From Flavobacteriaceae bacterium (lineage in GTDB: Bacteria; Bacteroidota; Bacteroidia; Flavobacteriales; Flavobacteriaceae): a stretch of DNA of 64,000 bases. Below are positions 48,431 through 56,841 of this stretch, piece by piece. Within the stretch, counting starts at the first letter, position 1, and every line of letters begins with the position of its first letter. Below the pieces are notes generated by a model. It saw nothing but the letters and a program-made list of their open reading frames with translations, ran no database searches and was not told the origin of the DNA. The stretch spans positions 1 through 64,000 of the forward strand of contig CANFHX010000011.1 of assembly GCA_947446865.1 (NCBI GenBank), read 5' to 3'. The translations under genes were made by a program, and so were the position numbers.

Positions 48431-49159
48431 ACCTTTATCAATCAAAATCATCTTCACATATCTGGAGAAAACGCCATAAGCATCAATAGATGCAACGGCT
48501 AAACCGGGAATGCCATCCATGAATCCTCTTCGGATTATGTAGGTGTGAAAAAATCTATAAAAAGGTTTGAAAACTAAATGAAAATAATTGGCCGATTTGT
48601 TTCTGTCTTTAGCCATTTTTGCCTGAAACCAAGCGTAAGAATCTTTCTTTTTGATATAATGAAACAACCCTTTGTAGGTGTAATGAATCATGAAATTGTG
48701 CAACAAACCAACCGTTCCAGGATGGATTAATTTTTCGTGGACCAATCCTTCAAAATGAATATCAGTATTCTTTACCAACCGAACTACTTTATTTTCAGTA
48801 TGGTATAAAAAACGATTCATGTAAAAATGTGGAAACTTAATCTTATAAGCATCGTGCTTCGGATTATTTATGGTTTCCAAAATTTCGAATTTCAATTTTT
48901 GGGTAACTCGTTCGTCGGCATCAACAAATAAAATCCAATCGGAAGTGGCATGTTTTATGGCTTCGTTTTTTTGATTGGAAAAATTATCAAACTTGCGTTG
49001 TAGGATTTCACAATTAAATTTTTGAGCAATTTCAACAGTGTTATCGGTACTAAAAGAATCAATAAGAATAATCTGATTTGCAAAAGAAACCGATTGCAAA
49101 CAGTCCTGAATGTAGTCTTTTTCGTTATAAGCAGGAATTATTACTGTGATGGTTTGCAT
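48422..49159 (-). CDS. Glycosyltransferase family 2 (WaaE/KdtX-like)
   Basis: ITVIIPAYNEKDYIQDCLQSVSFANQIILIDSFSTDNTVEIAQKFN...WILFVDADERVT; paralog of 46880-47650. Confidence 0.91.
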   Translation of the reverse strand: MQTITVIIPAYNEKDYIQDCLQSVSFANQIILIDSFSTDNTVEIAQKFNCEILQRKFDNFSNQKNEAIKHATSDWILFVDADERVTQKLKFEILETINNPKHDAYKIKFPHFYMNRFLYHTENKVVRLVKNTDIHFEGLVHEKLIHPGTVGLLHNFMIHYTYKGLFHYIKKKDSYAWFQAKMAKDRNKSANYFHLVFKPFYRFFHTYIIRRGFMDGIPGLAVASIDAYGVFSRYVKMILIDKGLK

Positions 49160-49211
49160 AGTCTAATTGTAGAGTTCAAACTTAAAAAAAATATTTTATC
49201 TTTGCAACGCA

Positions 49212-50030
49212 ATGAAGAAAGATATTTCAGTTATTATAAGCACCTATAATTCGCCCGAATGGTTGAAAAAAGTGCTTTATGGATACAATACCCAAACCTA
49301 TAGAAATTTTGAAGTAATCATTGCCGACGATGGTTCGGACGAAAGAACCAAAAACTGCATTGCTGAAATTCATAAGGAGGTTTTTTTTCCAATAATTCAT
49401 GTTTGGCATGAAGATAATGGCTTTCAAAAAACAATCATTCTCAACAAAGCCATTCTTGCCACTACTACCGATTATATTTTGATGACCGATGGCGATTGTA
49501 TTCCTCGAGAAGATTTTATTGAACAACACATTAAGCAACGCGAAGAGGGGTATTTTTTATCTGGAGGATATTATAAATTACCAATGGATTTATCGGAAAA
49601 TATTACCAAAGAAGATATTTATTCGGGTAAATGTTTTGATATCAAATGGTTGAAAAACAACGGAATTAATTGTTCTTTTAAAAATAGTAAGTTTATTCCT
49701 AACGGATTGCGAAGTTCGTTATTAAACTCTATTACACCTACTACTGCTAGTTGGAACGGACATAATGCATCAGGTTGGAAAAAAGATTTTTTTGCTGTAA
49801 ATGGCTTTGACGAACGCATGCAATATGGTGGAGAAGATCGTGAATTTGGAGAACGATTATTGAATCTTGGCATCCAAACCAAACAAATAAGATATTCCAC
49901 TGTTTGTATTCACTTAGATCATGCTCGTGGCTACGTTAAGCCCGATATGATTGAAAAAAACTTGCAAATCCGTAAAGAAACCAAAGATTTAAAAAGCACT
50001 TGGACCGATTTTGGGATAGTGAAAAAGTAA
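49212..50030 (+). CDS. Glycosyltransferase family 2 with galactosyltransferase-like C-terminus
   Basis: ISVIISTYNSPEWLKKVLYGYNTQTYRNFEVIIADDGSDERT; LMTDGDCIPREDFIEQH; GGEDREFGERLLNLG. Confidence 0.93.
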   Translation: MKKDISVIISTYNSPEWLKKVLYGYNTQTYRNFEVIIADDGSDERTKNCIAEIHKEVFFPIIHVWHEDNGFQKTIILNKAILATTTDYILMTDGDCIPREDFIEQHIKQREEGYFLSGGYYKLPMDLSENITKEDIYSGKCFDIKWLKNNGINCSFKNSKFIPNGLRSSLLNSITPTTASWNGHNASGWKKDFFAVNGFDERMQYGGEDREFGERLLNLGIQTKQIRYSTVCIHLDHARGYVKPDMIEKNLQIRKETKDLKSTWTDFGIVKK

Positions 50031-50050
50031 TTTTTAAATAGATTTTTTTT

Positions 50051-50114
50051 ACCATTAAGATATTAAGGTTCATTAAGTAATTTCTGCTTAATGAAACTTA
50101 ATTCCTTAATGGTT
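50051..50114. repeat. Long imperfect inverted repeat, likely bidirectional terminator
   Basis: accattaagatattaaggttcattaag (50051-50077) / cttaatgaaacttaattccttaatggt (50087-50113), 24/27 complementary, T/A tracts on both sides. Confidence 0.75.
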
Positions 50115-50130
50115 TAATTTTTTTTAAATA

Positions 50131-51201
50131 TTAATTTAATTGTAAGTTATCTTTCAAAAAGGAATCCAGTTCAGGTAAAATCATTTCTGGAGTTAATTTC
50201 AAATACAATTCCCTCGGATTTCTCTCAATTTCTTTGTTTTGCTCATAAGACAATTCCGAAATGGCATTGGGTAAAAAATCCAATAAATGAACCGATTTAT
50301 GGAATTTTCCATCTTCAAAACTACTCCAATCGTCCTTGTTGATGTAGGGTGAAAATAGGGTGAAGGTTGGTTTGTTTAATGCTTTGGCAATATGAACAGT
50401 TCCTCCTTCATTAGAAACCAAAACCGCGCATTGGTTCATCAATACTGCAAAATCCCGAATGCTTGGCGCATAAATATCCAAAATGATATTGGATTTATTT
50501 TGACATAAAGCATAAATTTTATCGGCTTCTTCTTTCTGATTTGGAGCATAATTAAAAAGCAAATAACAATCAAAAGTACTGGCAATATGGTCTATAATTT
50601 GAGCAATATATTCATAAGGCATTGATTTTTGAGGCGTGCTTCCTAAGATGCCGAGCATGATTATTTTTTTGTCTTGGTACTTCTCTGGAACTCGAAATTG
50701 CTTTTCTTCTTCCGTAAGGAAAATTGTAGGTTCGTAGTTTATATTTTCAAAAGTATCCACCTGTTGCAATAAATGAATGCGATCTTCAATGGCTTTTCCA
50801 CAAATTTGAGTCTTTGTTTCTAAAATCCCAACAGGGTGGGTGTAATAGCCTAAATTTCCAATTTTCTTGCGACTTTTATGTCCCACGGTTTGGGTTGCTC
50901 CTCCAAATTTACAAATCAATCTGCTTTGTAATTTAGAATACGGATCAAAAATAATATCATATTTTTCGCGACGAACTTGGAAAATCATTTTAATTAAATT
51001 GCCGAATTTCTTCAACTCTTTTTCGTTGATAGAAATGATTTTATCAATATTTGGATTGTTCTGAACCACCCCATGAGTAAAGTCGTAAGCCATTAAATGC
51101 ACTTCGCTATCTGGGTATTTTGCTTTGTAATTATTTGCAATAACCGAACTGATGAGTACATCGCCAATTCGTTTGTTTTGTATGATTAAAATTTTCTTCA
51201 T
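50131..51201 (-). CDS. Glycosyltransferase family 9 (heptosyltransferase-like)
   Basis: KKILIIQNKRIGDVLISSVIANNYKAKYPDSEVHLM; MNQCAVLVSNEGGTVHIAKALNKPTFTLF. Confidence 0.9.
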   Translation of the reverse strand: MKKILIIQNKRIGDVLISSVIANNYKAKYPDSEVHLMAYDFTHGVVQNNPNIDKIISINEKELKKFGNLIKMIFQVRREKYDIIFDPYSKLQSRLICKFGGATQTVGHKSRKKIGNLGYYTHPVGILETKTQICGKAIEDRIHLLQQVDTFENINYEPTIFLTEEEKQFRVPEKYQDKKIIMLGILGSTPQKSMPYEYIAQIIDHIASTFDCYLLFNYAPNQKEEADKIYALCQNKSNIILDIYAPSIRDFAVLMNQCAVLVSNEGGTVHIAKALNKPTFTLFSPYINKDDWSSFEDGKFHKSVHLLDFLPNAISELSYEQNKEIERNPRELYLKLTPEMILPELDSFLKDNLQLN

Positions 51202-51265
51202 AAAAGTAATTCTTGGTGCAAAGTACTATTTTTTATACTTTTAACCCAAATAAAAGAGAAACATT

Positions 51266-52021
51266 GTGCGAATTACCATTCATCCAAAATATAAAAATCA
51301 AGAAGAGGCTATTCTTCAATTAGTTAAAACTTTTTTTGGCGAAGGGGATTTGGTTGTGAAAGGTTCGCGCAATACCATAAAAACTAACTTTCTGGGAACG
51401 GAAAAGGTAAGTATCAAGTTTTTTCAGAAACCTGGATTTTTTAAATCGCTTATTTATTCTTTTTTTAGAAGTACCAAGGCCAAACGATCGTTTGATTATG
51501 CCAATTATTTATTGGATCATGCTATTCCAACTCCATTTCCTGTTGCTTTTATTGAAGAACAAAGTCCTTTAGGATTGCTAGGAGAGAGTTTCTATATCTG
51601 CCAACAACTGGATTATGATTTTACGATTAGGGAGTTAATTCACGATCCGTTATTTCCAGAACGAAAGGAAATTTTAGAGCAATTCACCGAATTTACTTTT
51701 AAAATGCACGAAGCAAATGTCAATTTTCTAGACCATTCTCCAGGAAATACTTTAATTGTAAACAAAGGCAATAGTCAATATGATTTTTTTCTAGTGGATT
51801 TAAACCGCATGAAATTTGAAAATTTATCTATAGAACAACGAATGGATAATTTCAAAAAAATGTGGTTGTCTAAATTAATGGTTCCAATTATTGCTAAAAA
51901 ATATGCAAAATTATGTAATGAATCCGAAGATAAATTGTTATCCATTTTAATGGAAAAATCCCAACATTTTAAAAGAAAAACGGCAAGGAAAAAGTATTTA
52001 AAGCGGAGATTAGGGAAGTAG
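51266..52021 (+). CDS. Lipopolysaccharide kinase (InaA/KdkA-like)
   Basis: Kinase-like fold; FKMHEANVNFLDHSPGNTLIVN and FFLVDLNRMKF; GTG start. Confidence 0.82.
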   Translation: MRITIHPKYKNQEEAILQLVKTFFGEGDLVVKGSRNTIKTNFLGTEKVSIKFFQKPGFFKSLIYSFFRSTKAKRSFDYANYLLDHAIPTPFPVAFIEEQSPLGLLGESFYICQQLDYDFTIRELIHDPLFPERKEILEQFTEFTFKMHEANVNFLDHSPGNTLIVNKGNSQYDFFLVDLNRMKFENLSIEQRMDNFKKMWLSKLMVPIIAKKYAKLCNESEDKLLSILMEKSQHFKRKTARKKYLKRRLGK

Positions 52022-52025
52022 TTTT

Positions 52026-52085
52026 CAGAAAGCAGATTTCAGAAAGCAGATTTTAGAAGAAAAATCATCTAAAATCTGCTTTCTG
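52026..52085. repeat. 14-bp tandem repeat plus exact 18-bp inverted repeat between convergent genes
   Basis: CAGAAAGCAGATTT x2 (52026-52053); CAGAAAGCAGATTTTAGA (52040-52057) vs TCTAAAATCTGCTTTCTG (52068-52085). Confidence 0.85.
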
Positions 52086-52097
52086 CATTCTAAATTC

Positions 52098-52913
52098 TTA
52101 AACAGCCACATCGTACTCTCTTAAAGCATCATTTAAAGATGTCTTTAAGTCGGTGGAAGGTTTGCGTTGTCCGATGATTAAAGCGCAAGGAACTTGAAAA
52201 TCTCCTGCGGCAAATTTCTTAGTATAACTTCCAGGAATTACCACCGAACGAGCCGGCACATATCCTTTATATTCAATAGGTTCACTTCCGGTAACGTCAA
52301 TAATTTTAGTAGAGGCTGTAAGGCAAACATTGGCGCCAAGAACGGCTTCTTTTTCAATGCGAACACCTTCCACTACGATACATCTGGAGCCAATAAACGC
52401 ACCGTCTTCAATGATTACTGGAGCCGCTTGTAATGGTTCAAGAACACCACCGATACCAACACCACCAGATAAATGTACGTTTTTACCAATTTGAGCACAA
52501 CTTCCTACGGTTGCCCAGGTGTCTACCATCGTTCCTTCGTCTACATAAGCACCAATATTTACATAACTAGGCATTAAAATCACTCCTTTAGAAATATAGG
52601 CACCATAACGAGCAACGGCTGGAGGAACTACTCGAATTCCTTTTTCGGCATAGCCTGTTTTCAATAGCATTTTATCATGGTATTCAAAAATGCCTACTTC
52701 ATGAGTTTCCATTTTTTGAATAGGAAAATACATAACCACTGCTTTCTTTACCCATTCGTTAACCTGCCAACCTTTCTCTGTTGGTTCAGCAACTCGTAAA
52801 GTACCATTGTCTAAAGCGTAAATAACTTCTTTAATGGCGTTTATGGTAGTTTCTTCTTTAAGTAATTCTCGGTTTTCCCAAGCCTTTTCTATGGTAGGTT
52901 GTAAATGAATCAT
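52098..52913 (-). CDS. dapD: 2,3,4,5-tetrahydropyridine-2,6-dicarboxylate N-succinyltransferase
   Basis: Hexapeptide repeats; GAYVDEGTMVDTWATVGSCAQIGKNVHLSGGVGIGGVLEPLQAAPVIIEDG. Confidence 0.96.
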   Translation of the reverse strand: MIHLQPTIEKAWENRELLKEETTINAIKEVIYALDNGTLRVAEPTEKGWQVNEWVKKAVVMYFPIQKMETHEVGIFEYHDKMLLKTGYAEKGIRVVPPAVARYGAYISKGVILMPSYVNIGAYVDEGTMVDTWATVGSCAQIGKNVHLSGGVGIGGVLEPLQAAPVIIEDGAFIGSRCIVVEGVRIEKEAVLGANVCLTASTKIIDVTGSEPIEYKGYVPARSVVIPGSYTKKFAAGDFQVPCALIIGQRKPSTDLKTSLNDALREYDVAV

Positions 52914-52986
52914 GGTTTATATTTTTCACAAAGATAGGATTTTTAACCAAAATCAAAACCCAAATTGACTCGAAAATGTTATATAT

Positions 52987-53247
52987 TTGTATTTTAAAAT
53001 TTTGATTATGGAAGTAATTAGATTAGAATTTCAGCCCCAAATTAAAGACAAAATCTTAGAGTTTTTAAATTCTTTTTCATCAGAGGAATTGAAAATTGTT
53101 AGGGAAGACCCTTTTTTTGAAGAAAATAAAAAAAAGTTGGAGGCTTCATTAGAAAAAATCAATAATGGAACTGCAAAACTTTATACGTTGGAGGAGTTAG
53201 ATGAAATTTTAGAAGAAACTATTTCAAAGCATGAAAATAAAATTTGA
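52987..53247 (+). CDS. Antitoxin-like protein, copy 1
   Basis: EVIRLEFQPQIKDKILEFLNSFSSEELKIVREDPFFEENKKKLE...; overlaps toxin start; likely start MEVIRLE at about 53008. Confidence 0.75.
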   Translation: MYFKILIMEVIRLEFQPQIKDKILEFLNSFSSEELKIVREDPFFEENKKKLEASLEKINNGTAKLYTLEELDEILEETISKHENKI

Positions 53248-53512
53248 AGAAGAATTTTTACTTTCTTTAAAAGATCAAGTTCATTTTATTTCTAAAGATA
53301 AGCCACGAGCAGCAAGAAAATTTAAATCGGATTTGATAAAGAATTTACAGAAAGATTTAAAACAGCCATTTCATTATAAGAAATCCATTTATTTCAACGA
53401 CGAAAACATAAGAGATTATGTATTTAAAGGATATGTTTCCGTGTATAAGATTGATGTAAAAAACAATCTAATTATTGTCTTCGGATTTATTAAATACAAA
53501 CAATCTTTGTAG
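53231..53512 (+). CDS. RelE/ParE-superfamily toxin, copy 1
   Basis: MKIKFEEEFLLSLKDQVHFISKDKPRAARKFKSDLIKNLQKDLKQPFHYKKSIYFNDENIRDYVFKGYVSVYKID. Confidence 0.85.
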   Translation: MKIKFEEEFLLSLKDQVHFISKDKPRAARKFKSDLIKNLQKDLKQPFHYKKSIYFNDENIRDYVFKGYVSVYKIDVKNNLIIVFGFIKYKQSL

Positions 53513-53563
53513 ACATAGTTTACGGAACAACAAGACTCCTATCGACCCTAAAATAGTATATAT

Positions 53564-53827
53564 TTGTACATTAAAATTTTGATTATGGAAGTAATTAGAT
53601 TAGAATTTCAGCCCCAAATTAAAGACAAAATCTTAGAATTTTTGAATTCTTTTTCATCAGAAGAATTGAAAATTGTTAGGGAAGACCCTTTTTTTGAAGA
53701 AAATAAAAAAAAGTTGGAGGCTGAATTGGCAAATATTAAAAATGGAACTGCTGAATTTTGCTCCCTGGACGAGTTAGATTTAATGATGGATGAAATTTTT
53801 GCCGAAAATGACAATAAAATTAAGTAA
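53564..53827 (+). CDS. Antitoxin-like protein, copy 2
   Basis: N-terminal half identical to copy 1; diverges after KKKLEA. Confidence 0.75.
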   Translation: MYIKILIMEVIRLEFQPQIKDKILEFLNSFSSEELKIVREDPFFEENKKKLEAELANIKNGTAEFCSLDELDLMMDEIFAENDNKIK

Positions 53828-54089
53828 ACAGTTTCAATTGGATTTGATAAGTCAAGTTCATTTTATTTACAAAGATAAACCTTAGGCAGCCTTAAAATTC
53901 AGAAAAGATATTATCAAAAATTTGAGAAAAGATTTAAAGCATCCTTTTTTGTTTAAAAAATCTATTTATTTTGATAATGAAACTATTAGAGATTATGTTT
54001 TTAAAGGCTATACTTGTGTTTATGAAATTGATGTCAAACAAAATGTAGTAAATGTCTTCGGATTCATCAAATACAAACAATTTTTATAA
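53808..54089 (+). pseudogene. RelE/ParE-superfamily toxin, copy 2, interrupted by in-frame TAG
   Basis: MTIKLSKQFQLDLISQVHFIYKDKP*AALKFRKDIIKNLRKDLKHPFLFKKSIYFDNETIRDYVFKGYTCVYEIDVKQNVVNVFGFIKYKQFL*; TAG at 53883-53885. Confidence 0.9.
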
Positions 54090-54095
54090 ACCAAT

Positions 54096-54515
54096 ATGCC
54101 AAGAATATTAGCCATTGACTACGGAATGAAACGCACCGGAATTGCCGTTACGGACGAATTACAAATCATTGCTTCGGGATTAACTACCATTCCATCAGAA
54201 ACTGCTATTGCTTTTTTGAAAGACTATTTTGCTAAAGAAAAAGTGAGCAAAGTCTTAATTGGTGAACCCAAACAAATGAACGGACAACCTTCCGAAAGTA
54301 CAGAAATCATTGAGAAATTTGTATCTAAATTTAAAAAAGAATTTCCGGATATGTCACTAGAACGTTCGGACGAAAGATTTACATCTAAGATGGCATTCCA
54401 AACCATGATTGATAGTGGACTCAATAAAAAACAACGTCAAAACAAAGCCTTAGTTGATGAAATTGCTGCGACGATAATGCTTCAAGATTATTTATTGCGA
54501 TTTAAAATTACCTAA
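54096..54515 (+). CDS. ruvX: Holliday junction resolvase RuvX/YqgF
   Basis: MPRILAIDYGMKRTGIAVTDELQIIASGLTTI; DERFTSKMA; KQRQNKALVDEIAATIMLQDYL. Confidence 0.95.
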   Translation: MPRILAIDYGMKRTGIAVTDELQIIASGLTTIPSETAIAFLKDYFAKEKVSKVLIGEPKQMNGQPSESTEIIEKFVSKFKKEFPDMSLERSDERFTSKMAFQTMIDSGLNKKQRQNKALVDEIAATIMLQDYLLRFKIT

Positions 54516-54677
54516 TTCAACTCTTAGTGTTCTATTAATAGTTATCGTTTCCTCTATATTGAATATCAAATTTTAATTTATTCGTTCTAAATTAAATCAC
54601 GCATTCTTTCCAACTAAATGCGTTTTTTTGTTACTTTTGCACTTCGATTTCAAAAAAAATAAAAATAATATCAGAAA

Positions 54678-55265
54678 ATGATACTACCAATATACGGTTA
54701 TGGTGATCCTGTTTTAAGAAAAGTAGGCGAAGATATTTCGGCTGAATACCCTAATTTACAGGAAATTATCGTTAATATGTACGAAACTATGTACAATGCT
54801 TATGGCGTTGGATTGGCGGCTCCACAAGTTGGATTGGCAATTAGGTTGTTTGTTATTGATACCGAACCTTTTAGCGACAGCGAAGACCTAACTACGGAAG
54901 AGCAAAACCAATTAAAAGGGTTTAAACAAACCTTTATTAATGCCAAAATGCTTAAAGAAGAAGGCGAAGAATGGGGTTTTAACGAAGGTTGCTTGAGTAT
55001 TCCAGACGTTCGGGAAGATGTGTATCGTCAAGAAAAAATTACTTTAGAATTTTATGACGAAAATTTTATTAAAAAAACTGAAGTTTATGATGGCTTAGTT
55101 GCTCGCGTAATTCAGCACGAATACGATCATATTGAAGGGATTCTTTTTACCGATAAAATCGCAATGTTGAAAAAGACCTTGATTAAAAAGAAGTTACAAA
55201 ATATTATGGATGGTAAAGCCCGTCCGGATTACAGAATGAAATTTTGCAATAAAAAAGGAAGATAA
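54678..55265 (+). CDS. def: Peptide deformylase
   Basis: GVGLAAPQVGLAIRLFVID; EGCLSIPDVREDV; QHEYDHIEGILFTDKI. Confidence 0.97.
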   Translation: MILPIYGYGDPVLRKVGEDISAEYPNLQEIIVNMYETMYNAYGVGLAAPQVGLAIRLFVIDTEPFSDSEDLTTEEQNQLKGFKQTFINAKMLKEEGEEWGFNEGCLSIPDVREDVYRQEKITLEFYDENFIKKTEVYDGLVARVIQHEYDHIEGILFTDKIAMLKKTLIKKKLQNIMDGKARPDYRMKFCNKKGR

Positions 55266-55360
55266 TTTAAGAAACTCAATTATTGAAATTTTGTTATTGC
55301 AATTGCTATTGTAATTGAACTTTTATAATATATTTACCACCTATTAAATACTTTTAGAAA

Positions 55361-55831
55361 ATGAATGTAGAAAAAATATTAGCCATTTCAGGCAAGCCAG
55401 GATTATATGAATTGAAAGTACAAACGCGTTCTGGATTTGTAGCCGAGTCAATGTTAGACGGAAAAAGAATTACTGTTGGAATGCGAAGTAACGTAAGTTT
55501 GTTGTCTGAAATTTCTATGTATACCCATAGCGAAGAGAAACCTTTAGTTGAAATTATGCGTGCAATTGCAGTTAAAGAAAACGAAGGTCCTGCTATTTCG
55601 CATAAAGAAGATACTGCTAAATTATTAGAATATTTCAAGCAAATCGTTCCAGATTACGATGAAGATAGAGTGTACCCATCCGACATTAAAAAAGTCTTGA
55701 ATTGGTATAATATGCTTCAAGCAAAAGGAATGGTTTCTAAAGAAGAGCCTAAAGTTGAAAATGCAGAGTCTGTAAAAGAACAAGTAGTAGAAGAGGTTAA
55801 GGCTAAAAAGAAAACAGCTAAAAAAGAATAA
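55361..55831 (+). CDS. DUF5606-like conserved protein
   Basis: MNVEKILAISGKPGLYELKVQTRSGFVAESMLDGKRITVGMRSNVSLLSEISMYT. Confidence 0.78.
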   Translation: MNVEKILAISGKPGLYELKVQTRSGFVAESMLDGKRITVGMRSNVSLLSEISMYTHSEEKPLVEIMRAIAVKENEGPAISHKEDTAKLLEYFKQIVPDYDEDRVYPSDIKKVLNWYNMLQAKGMVSKEEPKVENAESVKEQVVEEVKAKKKTAKKE

Positions 55832-55854
55832 TTTAATTTTATAGCATAAAATTT

Positions 55855-55889
55855 AATCCTGTCAAGAAGATTTCCTGACAGGATTTCTT
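55855..55889 (+). terminator. Hairpin terminator
   Basis: AATCCTGTCA-loop-TGACAGGATT followed by T-rich sequence. Confidence 0.8.
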
Positions 55890-55911
55890 ATTTTTACACA
55901 AATCAAAAATC

Positions 55912-56691
55912 ATGAATACTAGACAACAACAACTCGACGCTTTTGGAAGATTACTTGATATTATGGACGATTTGCGTGAAAAATGTCCTTGGGATAAAAA
56001 GCAAACGCTTGAAAGTTTACGGCATTTAACCATAGAAGAAACCTATGAATTGGGGGATGCTATCTTAAATAACGACTTGCAAGAAATTAAAAAAGAACTT
56101 GGCGATGTATTGTTGCATATTGTTTTTTATGCCAAAATAGGCAGCGAAACCAACGACTTTGATATTGCCGATGTTTGTAACGAAATTTGTGAAAAATTGA
56201 TTTTCAGACATCCACATATTTATGGCGATGTAGTGGTTGCTGATGAAGAAGAAGTAAAACAAAACTGGGAAAAACTGAAACTTAAAGAAGGTAAGAAATC
56301 CGTTTTAGAAGGTGTTCCTAAAGGATTACCAGCCTTAGTGAAAGCGAGTAGAATTCAAGATAAAGTAAAAGGAGTAGGGTTTGATTGGGAAGAACCGCAC
56401 CAAGTTTGGGATAAAGTACAAGAAGAACTTCAAGAATTGCAAGTGGAAGTAGCGGCAGGCGATCAAGATAAAATAGAAGCCGAATTTGGGGATGTATTAT
56501 TTTCGATGATTAATTATGCCCGATTTTTGAAAGTAAATCCCGAAGACGCTTTGGAACGAACCAATAAAAAATTCATCAAACGTTTTCAATATTTAGAAAG
56601 CAAAGCTGGGGAATTAGGAAAACCATTAATGGACATGACCCTTGCAGAAATGGATATTTTTTGGGAAGAAGCGAAGCGACTTCCTAAATAA
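55912..56691 (+). CDS. mazG: Nucleoside triphosphate pyrophosphohydrolase MazG
   Basis: MDDLREKCPWDKKQTLESLRHLTIEETYELGDAI; KELGDVLLHIVFYAKIG. Confidence 0.95.
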   Translation: MNTRQQQLDAFGRLLDIMDDLREKCPWDKKQTLESLRHLTIEETYELGDAILNNDLQEIKKELGDVLLHIVFYAKIGSETNDFDIADVCNEICEKLIFRHPHIYGDVVVADEEEVKQNWEKLKLKEGKKSVLEGVPKGLPALVKASRIQDKVKGVGFDWEEPHQVWDKVQEELQELQVEVAAGDQDKIEAEFGDVLFSMINYARFLKVNPEDALERTNKKFIKRFQYLESKAGELGKPLMDMTLAEMDIFWEEAKRLPK

Positions 56692-56762
56692 ATTAGTAAT
56701 TAGAAAATCTTTGATTTTCAAATTACTAATTTGGAAGAAGCGAAGAAATTATAAAAAAAGTT

Positions 56763-56832
56763 GCCACGAATTACACAAATTTACACGAAAATTAAATAAT
56801 AATAATTTGTGCAAATTTGTGTAATTCGTGGC
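56763..56832. repeat. Long palindromic intergenic repeat (GCCACGAATTACACAAATTT...)
   Basis: gccacgaattacacaaatttacacg vs reverse complement of tgtgcaaatttgtgtaattcgtggc; near-perfect 24-25 bp arms. Confidence 0.85.
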
Positions 56833-56841
56833 TGTTTATTA

